Assembly (NCBI GenBank): GCA_017536965.1
Contig: JAFWCK010000156.1
Span: 1-34,533, forward strand
Source of the DNA: Lachnospiraceae bacterium
GTDB taxonomy: Bacteria > Bacillota > Clostridia > Lachnospirales > Lachnospiraceae
Reading direction: 5' to 3'
DNA length: 34,533 nt
The position numbers and the translations under genes are program-made. Positions 7,682 to 15,007 of the stretch are shown here, in pieces; the first letter of the stretch is position 1; each line of letters begins with the position of its first letter. Below the pieces are notes generated by a model. It made no database searches, was not told the origin of the DNA, and was given only the letters and a program-made list of their open reading frames with translations.

Positions 7682-8908
7682 ATGGTTATAACAATCATCT
7701 TTCAGGCAGCTCTGTGGATCTGGTTTCTGGGCTGCGTCATCACATATCGGGCAGGGAAACATCTGCTGGTGGAAGGCATGGGGATCAAAAGCGCAGAATT
7801 CCTCATGCTTTGCTTTTATAGCGCTGCACTCGTTTCCTATTACCTGATCCATCCGGTCGGAAAATGGATCTTGCTTGGCGTGTTGATCCTATGGTTTGTC
7901 GTTCAGTTTTTCTGCCATTGGCGCTATACCATTTTCGGAGCAAGCCAAAGAAAGCTGAAAGGCTATAATGACTGTTTCCGCGGCACTGTCCGTATCTGGC
8001 CGGCAAGCGAAAAACGCCTTATCCCGGATCTGTATCATTGTATTCTGCATCTTCTGATCCTGCTCAATATCCTGTTCCTGTGCCTGCTCGGTTTCTGGGA
8101 CTCCACAATGCCAAGGTATCGATATACACTGGAAGAGTCTCATCAGGTTGCCGGAAGGCAGGGAGTCTGTGCGGAAGATGGGTATTACTGGGTCAGCGGC
8201 TCTGCAACGCTGACAAAATATGACAGCCATTGGAATGTCGTAGCAGAGAATAACGATCCTTTGAAAGGGTATGAATGGAAAGTAAATCACATTGGCGATA
8301 TTGCTGTTTATCAAAATGATCTGTACCTTGGAGTGGAACTGTTTATAGAAGGGGAAGCGGAGAATATCCAGATCGCCGTTTATGATGGAGATTCTCTGGA
8401 GCGTAAATTCCTCTTTCCACTGCATACAGAGAGTGGACAGACAGAATGCTCCGGCATTGCCGTCGATCCGGAAAACAGGATCGTTTATCTGTCCTCGTGG
8501 GCGGATGATGTATCCGGAAGTTTCCTGTATATGTATGATCTGGATACTGGTGAATATAAAGGAACGCTTCCGATGGATCCCGCACCGAGATCGATCCAGG
8601 GCGTGGCATATCACGATGGAAAACTATATGTCACCTGTGATGATGGAGAAGCAGATAACGATGAACCTGACAATCTGTACCGCCTGGATATAGCAAAAGA
8701 CTTTTCCACGGCAGCGGTCGTGAAAGAACGATCCTTCACCGATGTCAAAGAGCAGGGGGAAGCAGAAGGTTTATGCTTTGACGAAAATACCGCACAGTTT
8801 CTGATCCTGTATAATAGAGGTGCCGTCATTGAAGACGGAAGGATAGCCGGATTCCGTGAGGGATACACAGAAGAGATCCATGAGGTCTTTGTTTATGATA
8901 TAAAGTGA
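7682..8908 (+). CDS. four-TM membrane protein with C-terminal beta-propeller-like domain
   Basis: A 408-residue protein I cannot assign to a named family. Hydrophobic segments at about residues 3-22, 38-56, 60-79 and 115-138 predict four membrane helices. From about residue 150 the sequence has beta-propeller character: repeated aspartate-rich turns and strands such as GIAVDPENRIVYLSSW, GVAYHDGKLYVTCDD and GEAEGLCFDENTAQFLILYN, as in SMP-30/YncE-like sensors or ligand binders. By helix count the propeller probably lies on the same side as the N-terminus. ATG 7682 has no good ribosome site, so translation is probably coupled to the Fer4_19 gene 13 bp upstream. It ends before the bidirectional terminator at 8936-8964. 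Function unknown; ligand sensing is a guess. Confidence 0.7.
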   Translation: MVITIIFQAALWIWFLGCVITYRAGKHLLVEGMGIKSAEFLMLCFYSAALVSYYLIHPVGKWILLGVLILWFVVQFFCHWRYTIFGASQRKLKGYNDCFRGTVRIWPASEKRLIPDLYHCILHLLILLNILFLCLLGFWDSTMPRYRYTLEESHQVAGRQGVCAEDGYYWVSGSATLTKYDSHWNVVAENNDPLKGYEWKVNHIGDIAVYQNDLYLGVELFIEGEAENIQIAVYDGDSLERKFLFPLHTESGQTECSGIAVDPENRIVYLSSWADDVSGSFLYMYDLDTGEYKGTLPMDPAPRSIQGVAYHDGKLYVTCDDGEADNDEPDNLYRLDIAKDFSTAAVVKERSFTDVKEQGEAEGLCFDENTAQFLILYNRGAVIEDGRIAGFREGYTEEIHEVFVYDIK

Positions 8909-8935
8909 GTGTATACCGACATTTTTCGAGTAATA

Positions 8936-8964
8936 AAAAGAGGGGAGAGCGGCTCCCCTCTTTT
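8936..8964. terminator. bidirectional rho-independent terminator
   Basis: Arms AAAAGAGGGGAG (8936-8947) and CTCCCCTCTTTT (8953-8964) form a 12-bp stem with loop AGCGG, with T-runs on both strands. It serves the plus-strand propeller gene and the minus-strand UroD-like paralog 1. The same stem recurs at 10075-10100 and 12669-12698. Confidence 0.9.
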
Positions 8965-8982
8965 TTATGATTTCAATTGTTA

Positions 8983-10011
8983 TTATTTCTTGTAGAATTC
9001 GTGGCTGACTTCATCCATAACTCTGTTAACGGTTGCTTTCTTCCACTGCATAAATTCATCCGTCGGGTCCGGAATGATGAAGTGTACCTGGAAAGCAAAT
9101 CCGCCGCCTGGAGCATACTTGTTGGCAACATCCCAAACGATCTCACGGATCTCGTCTTCCGTAATACCCGGTTTTTCAAAGGTCTGGGAAGAGTTGATGC
9201 AGCCGGTCAGTACCAGTCGGTTGCCAAACTGTTTCTTCAGTGCCAGCAGGTCATTGCAGTTCTGTGCCGGGTTCCAGCCGGTAACGCCGACGACATCTAC
9301 CATATCCGGAATGAAGATCTCGCATTTGCCGCAGTTATGAAGTGTTACCGGGATATTTCTCTCTTTTGCGAAATCAGTCAGTCTGCAGTAACGAGGTACA
9401 AAGAATTCTCTCATCATATCCAGCGATACAAATGGGTTATTCCATGCTGCGGTATCATCACCGATTCCAAAAATATCCGGCTGATAATAGTCAATGGCAT
9501 TCCTGGTAACTTCCACAGCGAAATCGCAGAGATAATCGAAAAGTGCATTGCATTCTTCCGGCTCTTCAAATAAAGCGCAGAGACCCTCTGTAAATCCCAT
9601 GAATGCCATCAAGTTCTGGAAGAATCCGCCTCCGCCCATATAACAGACAGCCTGATTTTCACGGTCGATATATTTAGCAGCTCTTTCCAGATCCTTCTTT
9701 GCCATCTGCTCCCAGTCGACACCGGAGATGTCCGGAGCCTTAATGACATCGTGCCATTTGGTGACATCATCAAGCAAAAAGTCCCAGGTTTTCGGGATTC
9801 TGCCGCCGGCTGCTTCTGCACTTGTGATCAGCTCGACACCCCAGATATCCCACATTCTTCCGTCCGCATCTACTCTCGGCATCAGGATAGATGGTCCTGT
9901 GCTGGCGGAAGGTCCTTTAATGGTAGGATCCAGAGATTCATGCGGGATCCATTCCGGCTGTTCGCCGCGCAGACACATCAAATAATTTTCTTTTTCTGTT
10001 AACTTTGCCAT
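8983..10011 (-). CDS. UroD/MtaA-CmuA-like methyltransferase, paralog 1
   Basis: A 342-residue member of the uroporphyrinogen decarboxylase superfamily (PF01208). It resembles the methyltransferase branch (MtaA, MtbA, CmuA-like) rather than HemE. A metal-binding HNCGKC motif (His225, Cys227, Cys230) sits on a TIM-barrel strand as in the zinc HxC motif of MtaA/MtbA, and GCINSSQTF (Cys271) may give a further ligand. The first residues and the PGGGFAFQV segment are near-identical in all five paralogs here. With paralog 2 it forms a subgroup marked by GRMWDIWGVELITS. ATG 10011 has AGGAGGAGG upstream. Such enzymes usually move methyl groups to or from a corrinoid protein, but none is encoded in the window, so the reaction is inferred from family only. 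Confidence 0.85.
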   Translation of the reverse strand: MAKLTEKENYLMCLRGEQPEWIPHESLDPTIKGPSASTGPSILMPRVDADGRMWDIWGVELITSAEAAGGRIPKTWDFLLDDVTKWHDVIKAPDISGVDWEQMAKKDLERAAKYIDRENQAVCYMGGGGFFQNLMAFMGFTEGLCALFEEPEECNALFDYLCDFAVEVTRNAIDYYQPDIFGIGDDTAAWNNPFVSLDMMREFFVPRYCRLTDFAKERNIPVTLHNCGKCEIFIPDMVDVVGVTGWNPAQNCNDLLALKKQFGNRLVLTGCINSSQTFEKPGITEDEIREIVWDVANKYAPGGGFAFQVHFIIPDPTDEFMQWKKATVNRVMDEVSHEFYKK

Positions 10012-10036
10012 AAATAATCCTCCTCCTAAAACAAAA

Positions 10037-10064
10037 ACTCTAGCATCATTATAATATTAGTAAA
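10037..10064 (-). promoter_or_regulatory. possible promoter of UroD-like paralog 1
   Basis: Minus-strand TTTACT (10059-10064), 16-bp spacer and TAGAGT (10037-10042) preceded by TGC resemble the promoter shared by the other paralogs but with a weak -10. An overlapping alternative is TTTTCA (10071-10076), 17 bp, TATAAT (10048-10053). Confidence 0.4.
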
Positions 10065-10074
10065 AGAGAATGAA

Positions 10075-10100
10075 AAGAGGGGAGAATGATCTCCCCTCTT
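10075..10100 (-). terminator. terminator of UroD-like paralog 2
   Basis: Arms AAGAGGGGAG (10075-10084) and CTCCCCTCTT (10091-10100) with a six-base centre; on the minus strand the stem is followed by TTTTC. It separates paralog 2 from the paralog 1 promoter and repeats the stem seen at 8936. Confidence 0.85.
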
Positions 10101-10120
10101 TGGAATATGTTTTTTGGTTT

Positions 10121-11149
10121 TTACTGTTTGTAGAATACGGCTGATACTTCATCCATGACTCTGTTGACAGTTGCTTTCTTCCACTGTACAAACTGATCCG
10201 TCGGGTCAGGAATGATGAAGTGTACCTGGAAAGCAAATCCGCCGCCCGGAGCGTATCTGTTTGCAACATCCCAGACGATCTCGCGGATCTCATCTTCTGT
10301 GATGCCTGGTTTTTCAAAGGTCTGGGAAGAGTTGATGCAGCCGGTCAGGACTAAGCGGTTGCCAAACTGTTTCTTGATCGCATCAAGGTCATTGCAGTTC
10401 TGTGCCGGGTTCCAGCCGTTGATGCCGACTTTTTCCACCATGTCTTCCATAAAGATGCCGCATTTGCCGCAGTTGTGGAATGTGATCGGAATATTTCTGT
10501 CTTTTGCAAACTGTGAGATCCTCATATAACGAGGAATAAAGAACTGCTGCATCATGTCGAGAGATACAAAAGGATTGTTCCATGCAGCAGTATCATCGCC
10601 CATTCCAAGAATGTCCGGTTTATAATAGTCAATGGAATTTTTGATCACTTCAACCTGAAAGTCACAGATGTAATCGAAAAGCGCTTCGCATTCTTCCGGT
10701 TCTTCAAATAAAGCACAAAGACCTTCCGTAAATCCCATGAAAGCCATTAAGTTCTGGAAAAATCCACTGCTTGCCCCATAGGTCACGGCCTGATTCTCGC
10801 GGTCAATAAATTTAGCGGCTTTTTCCAGGTCATGTTTTGCCATCTGCTCCCAGTCGACACCGGTCAGATCCGGAGCCTTGATCACGTCACGCCATTTGGT
10901 GACATCGTCCAGCAGGAAGTCCCATGTCTTTGGGATCATACCGCCGGCTGCTTCTTTACTGGTGATTAGCTCAACTCCCCAGATATCCCACATTCTGCCG
11001 TTTTCATCGACCTTTCTTGCGGTAATAGATGGTCCGACACCTGCAGAAGGTCCCGGAATTGCCGGATCCATGGAAACGTGCGGGATCCACTCCGGCTGCT
11101 CACCACGCAGACACATTAAATAATTTTCTTTCTCTGTTAAGCGTGCCAT
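10121..11149 (-). CDS. UroD/MtaA-CmuA-like methyltransferase, paralog 2
   Basis: A 342-residue PF01208 protein and the closest relative of paralog 1 (shared GRMWDIWGVELITS, matching length, no gaps visible). It keeps the metal motif HNCGKCGIF and GCINSSQTF, and the FFQNLMAFMGFTEGLCALFEEPEE-type helix found in all copies. Differences cluster near residues 20-50 and 110-130, the parts facing the barrel mouth in this fold, which would fit different substrates (inference). It has its own promoter (11190-11218) and terminator (10075-10100), so it is a complete expression cassette. ATG 11149 has AGAGGAGGG upstream. The gene is divergent from a MATE exporter, sharing an intergenic region of 136 bp. 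Confidence 0.85.
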   Translation of the reverse strand: MARLTEKENYLMCLRGEQPEWIPHVSMDPAIPGPSAGVGPSITARKVDENGRMWDIWGVELITSKEAAGGMIPKTWDFLLDDVTKWRDVIKAPDLTGVDWEQMAKHDLEKAAKFIDRENQAVTYGASSGFFQNLMAFMGFTEGLCALFEEPEECEALFDYICDFQVEVIKNSIDYYKPDILGMGDDTAAWNNPFVSLDMMQQFFIPRYMRISQFAKDRNIPITFHNCGKCGIFMEDMVEKVGINGWNPAQNCNDLDAIKKQFGNRLVLTGCINSSQTFEKPGITEDEIREIVWDVANRYAPGGGFAFQVHFIIPDPTDQFVQWKKATVNRVMDEVSAVFYKQ

Positions 11150-11189
11150 AAATTATCCCTCCTCTAATGCATACAAAACTATCAAAATA

Positions 11190-11218
11190 ATGTTAGCACA
11201 CTAAATTGTTAAAGTAAA
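11190..11218 (-). promoter_or_regulatory. promoter of UroD-like paralog 2
   Basis: Minus strand TTTACT (11213-11218), 17-bp spacer ending TGTGC, and TAACAT (11190-11195), 40 bp before the ATG. Nearly identical in design and partly in spacer sequence to the paralog 4 promoter. Confidence 0.65.
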
Positions 11219-11285
11219 CTTCGTACATCGTATAAATATGGTACAATTAATCAATAGATTTAATCAGCAACAGGAGTGTTTCAAA

Positions 11286-12668
11286 ATGGGAAATCCGCTT
11301 GCAACTGAAAAAATAGGAAAACTGATGGCAAGGTTCTGCATACCTGCCGTGATCGGTATGGTAGTCAGCGCCCTGTACAATTTTGTCGATCAGATCTTTA
11401 TCGGACATGGCGTAGGTATTTTTGGAAACGCGGCAACCAATGTCGAGTTCCCGATCAATACGGTTGCGATGGCCATGTCTTTGCTGGTTGGTATTGGAAC
11501 TGCAACTTTCTATAATCTCAGCGCCGGAAAAGGAGAAAAAGAAAAAGGCGTCCGTGCTATTGGCAACGGCATGTCGGTCGTAGTGATCATCGGCCTTATT
11601 ATCATGGCAGCAGTGCTGATCTTCTTAAAACCGCTGCTGATCGCACTGGGATCAACAGAAGAGATCCTTCCGTATGCCGTGGATTATACCTGGATCGTTG
11701 CACTGGGTATTCCGGCCTATATGCTTGGATTTGCAGGGTCTCACTTTATCCGTTCTGACGGAGCCCCTACCTTTTCCATGTGGGCGAACATTTCCGGAGC
11801 CATCCTGAATCTGATCCTGGACCCGATCTTTATCTTTGTATTTCACTGGGGAATGAAGGGTGCCGCAATTGCCACGGTGATCGGGCAGTTCTTATCGGCG
11901 GTTTTAGTCATCTTCTACTTCTCCCGTAAGTCAAATATGAAGATCAAAAAGAGTTATCTGATCCCGGATATCAAACTGACGCTCCGGACCATGGGACTTG
12001 GTGTTCCGGCCAGCATTCATAATGTTGCCATTGCTGTTACACAGATCGTGATCAACAATGTGATCCGTAAGTACGGCATTTCATCGATATATGGCGTAGA
12101 GATTCCGTTGGCTGTTGTTGGTATCACACAGAAGATCCTGCAGATCTATACCTCTATTTATATCGGTATCCATCAGGGATGTCTGCCAATCTATGGTTTT
12201 AATTATGGGTCAAAGAACTATGAGCGTGTCATGAAGGCCTACAATTTAGGCATTGCCGTTGTGATCATCATTGGTATCATCTTTACTGCCGCATTCGAGA
12301 TCTTTCCGAAACAGATCCTTTCGCTTTTCGGAACAGGAAGTGAATTGTACTATGCTTATGCTGTCCGCTTTTTCCGTATCTATATGAGCATGACGATCTT
12401 TGTAGGCATTTTCCATTATACGGCAGGTTTCTTTACCGGCTGCGGAAAGACCATCAAGGGTCTGATCCCGCCTGTCACCAAACAGATCGTTACGATGATC
12501 CCGCTGGCACTGATCCTTTCCATCTTCCTGGGCCTGGACGGCATCACATGGACCGGCCCGATCTCCGATGTCATCGTCGGCATCATGGCGATCATCTTTG
12601 TGAAGGTGGAGTTTACGGATATGAAAAAGAAGATCCTAGAGCGGGATGCACAGCGTGCCGCACAATAA
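11286..12668 (+). CDS. MATE family efflux transporter
   Basis: A 460-residue integral membrane protein with about twelve hydrophobic helices and the MATE (MatE) features: PLATEKIGKLMARFCIPAVIGMVVSALYNFVDQIFIG at the start, the internal repeat GLGVPASIHNVAIAVTQIVINNVI, and NYGSKNYERV in the middle. These pumps export drugs or metabolites using Na+ or H+ gradients. I chose ATG 11286, with AGGAG at 11272-11276, over an upstream in-frame ATG at 11238 that adds 16 polar residues without a ribosome site. It is embedded between UroD-like paralogs 2 and 3 on the opposite strand and shares a terminator with paralog 3, which suggests it was inserted into or captured by the cluster. Cargo unknown. Confidence 0.92.
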   Translation: MGNPLATEKIGKLMARFCIPAVIGMVVSALYNFVDQIFIGHGVGIFGNAATNVEFPINTVAMAMSLLVGIGTATFYNLSAGKGEKEKGVRAIGNGMSVVVIIGLIIMAAVLIFLKPLLIALGSTEEILPYAVDYTWIVALGIPAYMLGFAGSHFIRSDGAPTFSMWANISGAILNLILDPIFIFVFHWGMKGAAIATVIGQFLSAVLVIFYFSRKSNMKIKKSYLIPDIKLTLRTMGLGVPASIHNVAIAVTQIVINNVIRKYGISSIYGVEIPLAVVGITQKILQIYTSIYIGIHQGCLPIYGFNYGSKNYERVMKAYNLGIAVVIIIGIIFTAAFEIFPKQILSLFGTGSELYYAYAVRFFRIYMSMTIFVGIFHYTAGFFTGCGKTIKGLIPPVTKQIVTMIPLALILSIFLGLDGITWTGPISDVIVGIMAIIFVKVEFTDMKKKILERDAQRAAQ

Positions 12669-12698
12669 AAAAGAGGGGAGAGCAATCTCCCCTCTTTT
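12669..12698. terminator. bidirectional terminator with GCAA loop
   Basis: AAAAGAGGGGAG (12669-12680) pairs with CTCCCCTCTTTT (12687-12698); A12681-T12686 closes a GCAA tetraloop of the GNRA type. T-runs on both strands serve the MATE gene (+) and the paralog 4-3 transcript (-). Third occurrence of the same stem. Confidence 0.9.
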
Positions 12699-12714
12699 AT
12701 TGATCGTTCAACAA

Positions 12715-13737
12715 TTATTTCTTATAGAATTCTTTGCTGACTTCTTCCATTACCTTATTCACAGTTGCTTTCTTCCATTGTACAAACTGATCTGTCGGGT
12801 CAGGAATGATGAAGAATACCTGGAATGCAAATCCGCCGCCCGGTGCGTATTTGTTTGCAACATCCCAAACGATCTCACGGATCTCATCCTCTGTGATTCC
12901 TGGTTTCTCAAATGTCTGGGAAGAGTTGATGCATCCGGTCAGGACTAAGCGGTTGCCGAATTTCTTCTTAATTGCAGCAAGGTCGTTGCAGTTCTGTGCC
13001 GGGTTCCAGCCTCTGACGCCGATGTTTTCTACCATGTCTTCCATAAAGATCTCGCACTTGCCGCAGTTATGCAGAGTGACCGGAAGATTTCTTTCATGCG
13101 CATACTTTGCCAGACGAAGATAGCGTGGTTCAAAGAACTGCCGCATCATATCCAGCGAAACAAACGGATTGTTCCATGCAGCGGTATCGTCGGTCAGGGA
13201 TAAGATGTCAGGCTTGTAAAGATCGATGGTGTTCTTAACGACTTCTTCATAGAAGTCGCAGATATAATCTAAAAGCGCTTCGCACTCTTCCGGCTCTTCG
13301 TACAGCGCACAGAGGCCTTCTGTGAATCCCATGAAAGCCATCAGATGCTGGAAGAATCCGGTGCCGCCTGCACCGTAGGTTACCGCGCAGTTCTCACGGT
13401 CCGGTTTAAACCGCTCCAGGTCCTTCTTTGCCATTTGCTCCCAGTCGATGCCAGTAAGGTCCGGTGCTTTGATAACATCGTGCCATTTGGTAATGTCGTC
13501 CAGGATGAAATCCCAGGTTTTCGGTATCATGCCGCCGGCTGCCTCGGCGCTGGTAATATATTCCACACCAAAGATGTCTTTGTGGTCTCCGTTCGGATCC
13601 ATTGCCCTCATCAAGAAGGACGGAGAAGCCATTGCAGTCGGTCCCTTTACACCCGGCTCCATCCGCATGAACGGAATCCATTCAGGCTGCTCACCGGCAA
13701 GGCACATCAAATAATTCTGTTTTTCTGTTAATCCCAT
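12715..13737 (-). CDS. UroD/MtaA-CmuA-like methyltransferase, paralog 3
   Basis: A 340-residue PF01208 paralog. It shares GDH-DIFGVEYITSAEAAGGM, TGFFQHLMAFMGFTEGLCAL and DLYKPDI-LTDDTAAWNNPF with paralog 4, defining a second subgroup distinct from paralogs 1 and 2. The metal motif is HNCGKCEIF, with GCINSSQTF downstream. It follows paralog 4 after only 27 bp with no terminator or promoter between, so the two form an operon ending at the terminator 12669-12698. ATG 13737 has AGGAGGG upstream. As with the other copies, corrinoid- or cofactor-dependent methyl transfer is the best family-based guess. Tetrapyrrole decarboxylation is unlikely given the extra Cys residues and the multiplicity. Confidence 0.85.
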   Translation of the reverse strand: MGLTEKQNYLMCLAGEQPEWIPFMRMEPGVKGPTAMASPSFLMRAMDPNGDHKDIFGVEYITSAEAAGGMIPKTWDFILDDITKWHDVIKAPDLTGIDWEQMAKKDLERFKPDRENCAVTYGAGGTGFFQHLMAFMGFTEGLCALYEEPEECEALLDYICDFYEEVVKNTIDLYKPDILSLTDDTAAWNNPFVSLDMMRQFFEPRYLRLAKYAHERNLPVTLHNCGKCEIFMEDMVENIGVRGWNPAQNCNDLAAIKKKFGNRLVLTGCINSSQTFEKPGITEDEIREIVWDVANKYAPGGGFAFQVFFIIPDPTDQFVQWKKATVNKVMEEVSKEFYKK

Positions 13738-13764
13738 ATAATATCCCTCCTAAAAATGTATTAC

Positions 13765-14790
13765 CTATTTTTTGTAAAACTCGTGGCTGACTTCGTCCAT
13801 AATGTCATTCACTGTATTACTCTTCCAGATCATGTACTGATCGTTTGGATCAGGCATAATAAAGTGTACCTGGAATGCAAATCCGCCGCCCGGCGCATAG
13901 TTGTTTGCAACATCCCAGACGATCTCACGGATCTCTTCTTCTGTGATGCCAGGTTTTTCAAAGGTCTGCGAAGAGTTGATGCATCCGGTCAGGACTAAGC
14001 GGTTGCCGAATTTCTTTTTGATCGCTGCCAGATCATTGCAGTTCTGTGCAGGGTTCCATCCGCAGATTCCGACGACATTGACCATATCATCCATGAAGAT
14101 CTCGCATTTACCGCAGTTGTGAAGAGTAACAGGAATGTTCCGCTCATGTGCGTAATCAGCAAGTCTCTTATAACGCGGCACGAAGAAATGCTGCATCATA
14201 TCCAGGGAAACAAACGGGTTGTTCCATGCAGCCGTATCGTCTGTCAGAGTAAAGATATCCGGGTTGTAAAGGTCGATCGTTTTCTCGATGACTTCGCAAT
14301 AGAAATCGCAGATGTAATCAAAAAGTTCGTCGCATTCATCCGGCTCTTCGAATAATGCACAAAGTCCCTCGGTGAAGCCCATGAAAGCCATTAAATGCTG
14401 GAAAAATCCGGTACCGCCTGCGGCGTAGGAAGCAGCCTGGTTCACGCGGTCAAGATGTGCACGCTCCAGATCTTTTTTTGCCATCTGTTCCCAGTCAAAT
14501 CCGCTGATATCCGGGGCTTTGATGACATCGCGCCATTTGGTGATGTCATCCAGGATGAAATCCCAGGTTTTAGGAAGCATACCGCCGGCTGCCTCTGCGC
14601 TGGTGATATATTCCACACCAAAGATATCTCTGTGATCTCCAGTTGGATCATAGTGCTTTCTTAACCATGATACGGATGCGTTGCCTGTCGGGCCCGGTCT
14701 TTTTGGATCCATCGACATATGCGGGATCCATTCTGGCTGCTCACCTGCGAGACACATCAAATAGTTTTGTTTTTCTGTCAATTGTGCCAT
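13765..14790 (-). CDS. UroD/MtaA-CmuA-like methyltransferase, paralog 4
   Basis: A 341-residue PF01208 paralog, first gene of a two-gene operon with paralog 3. It has HNCGKCEIF and GCINSSQTF as the presumed metal-binding motifs and the conserved C-terminal VNDIMDEVSHEFYKK. The ribosome site is GAAGGGAG about nine bases before ATG 14790. The leader (attagg-agaagggagtttatgtt) is almost the same as that of paralog 5, 12 kb away, and the promoter at 14838-14866 matches those of paralogs 2 and 5. This points to duplication of gene plus control region. Upstream, on the other strand, lies a Na/Pi cotransporter. Confidence 0.85.
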   Translation of the reverse strand: MAQLTEKQNYLMCLAGEQPEWIPHMSMDPKRPGPTGNASVSWLRKHYDPTGDHRDIFGVEYITSAEAAGGMLPKTWDFILDDITKWRDVIKAPDISGFDWEQMAKKDLERAHLDRVNQAASYAAGGTGFFQHLMAFMGFTEGLCALFEEPDECDELFDYICDFYCEVIEKTIDLYNPDIFTLTDDTAAWNNPFVSLDMMQHFFVPRYKRLADYAHERNIPVTLHNCGKCEIFMDDMVNVVGICGWNPAQNCNDLAAIKKKFGNRLVLTGCINSSQTFEKPGITEEEIREIVWDVANNYAPGGGFAFQVHFIMPDPNDQYMIWKSNTVNDIMDEVSHEFYKK

Positions 14791-14837
14791 AACATAAACT
14801 CCCTTCTCCTAATATATAGTAGATAATCTTTAAAACG

Positions 14838-14866
14838 ATGTTAGCACACCGAAAAACCAAAGTAAA
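14838..14866 (-). promoter_or_regulatory. promoter of the UroD-like paralog 4-3 operon
   Basis: Minus strand TTTACT (14861-14866), 17-bp spacer ending TGTGC, TAACAT (14838-14843), 47 bp before the ATG. Shares TTTACTTT and GTGTGCTAACAT with the paralog 2 promoter. Confidence 0.65.
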
Positions 14867-14930
14867 TTTCATAAAAAGAATCAGGTGATTACAACAGGAG
14901 AGAATGCCTTTGATAATCTCTTAACAGTCC

Positions 14931-14960
14931 TTGACAGCGCCTTTGGTTCCGTGAGATAAA
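14931..14960 (+). promoter_or_regulatory. promoter of the Na/Pi cotransporter gene
   Basis: A consensus TTGACA (14931-14936) is followed after 18 bp by GATAAA (14955-14960), 47 bp before ATG 15008. AAAGGA lies just before the start codon. Confidence 0.5.
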
Positions 14961-15007
14961 AACAGCAAAGCGTTTTACAGCAAAAGTTTTGACAGGAAAG
15001 GATCTAT

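Noticed and set aside
8983-14790. UroD-like genes as true haem-pathway hemE
   Set aside because: Five copies with HNCGKC metal motifs and no other haem genes nearby fit the methyltransferase branch better.
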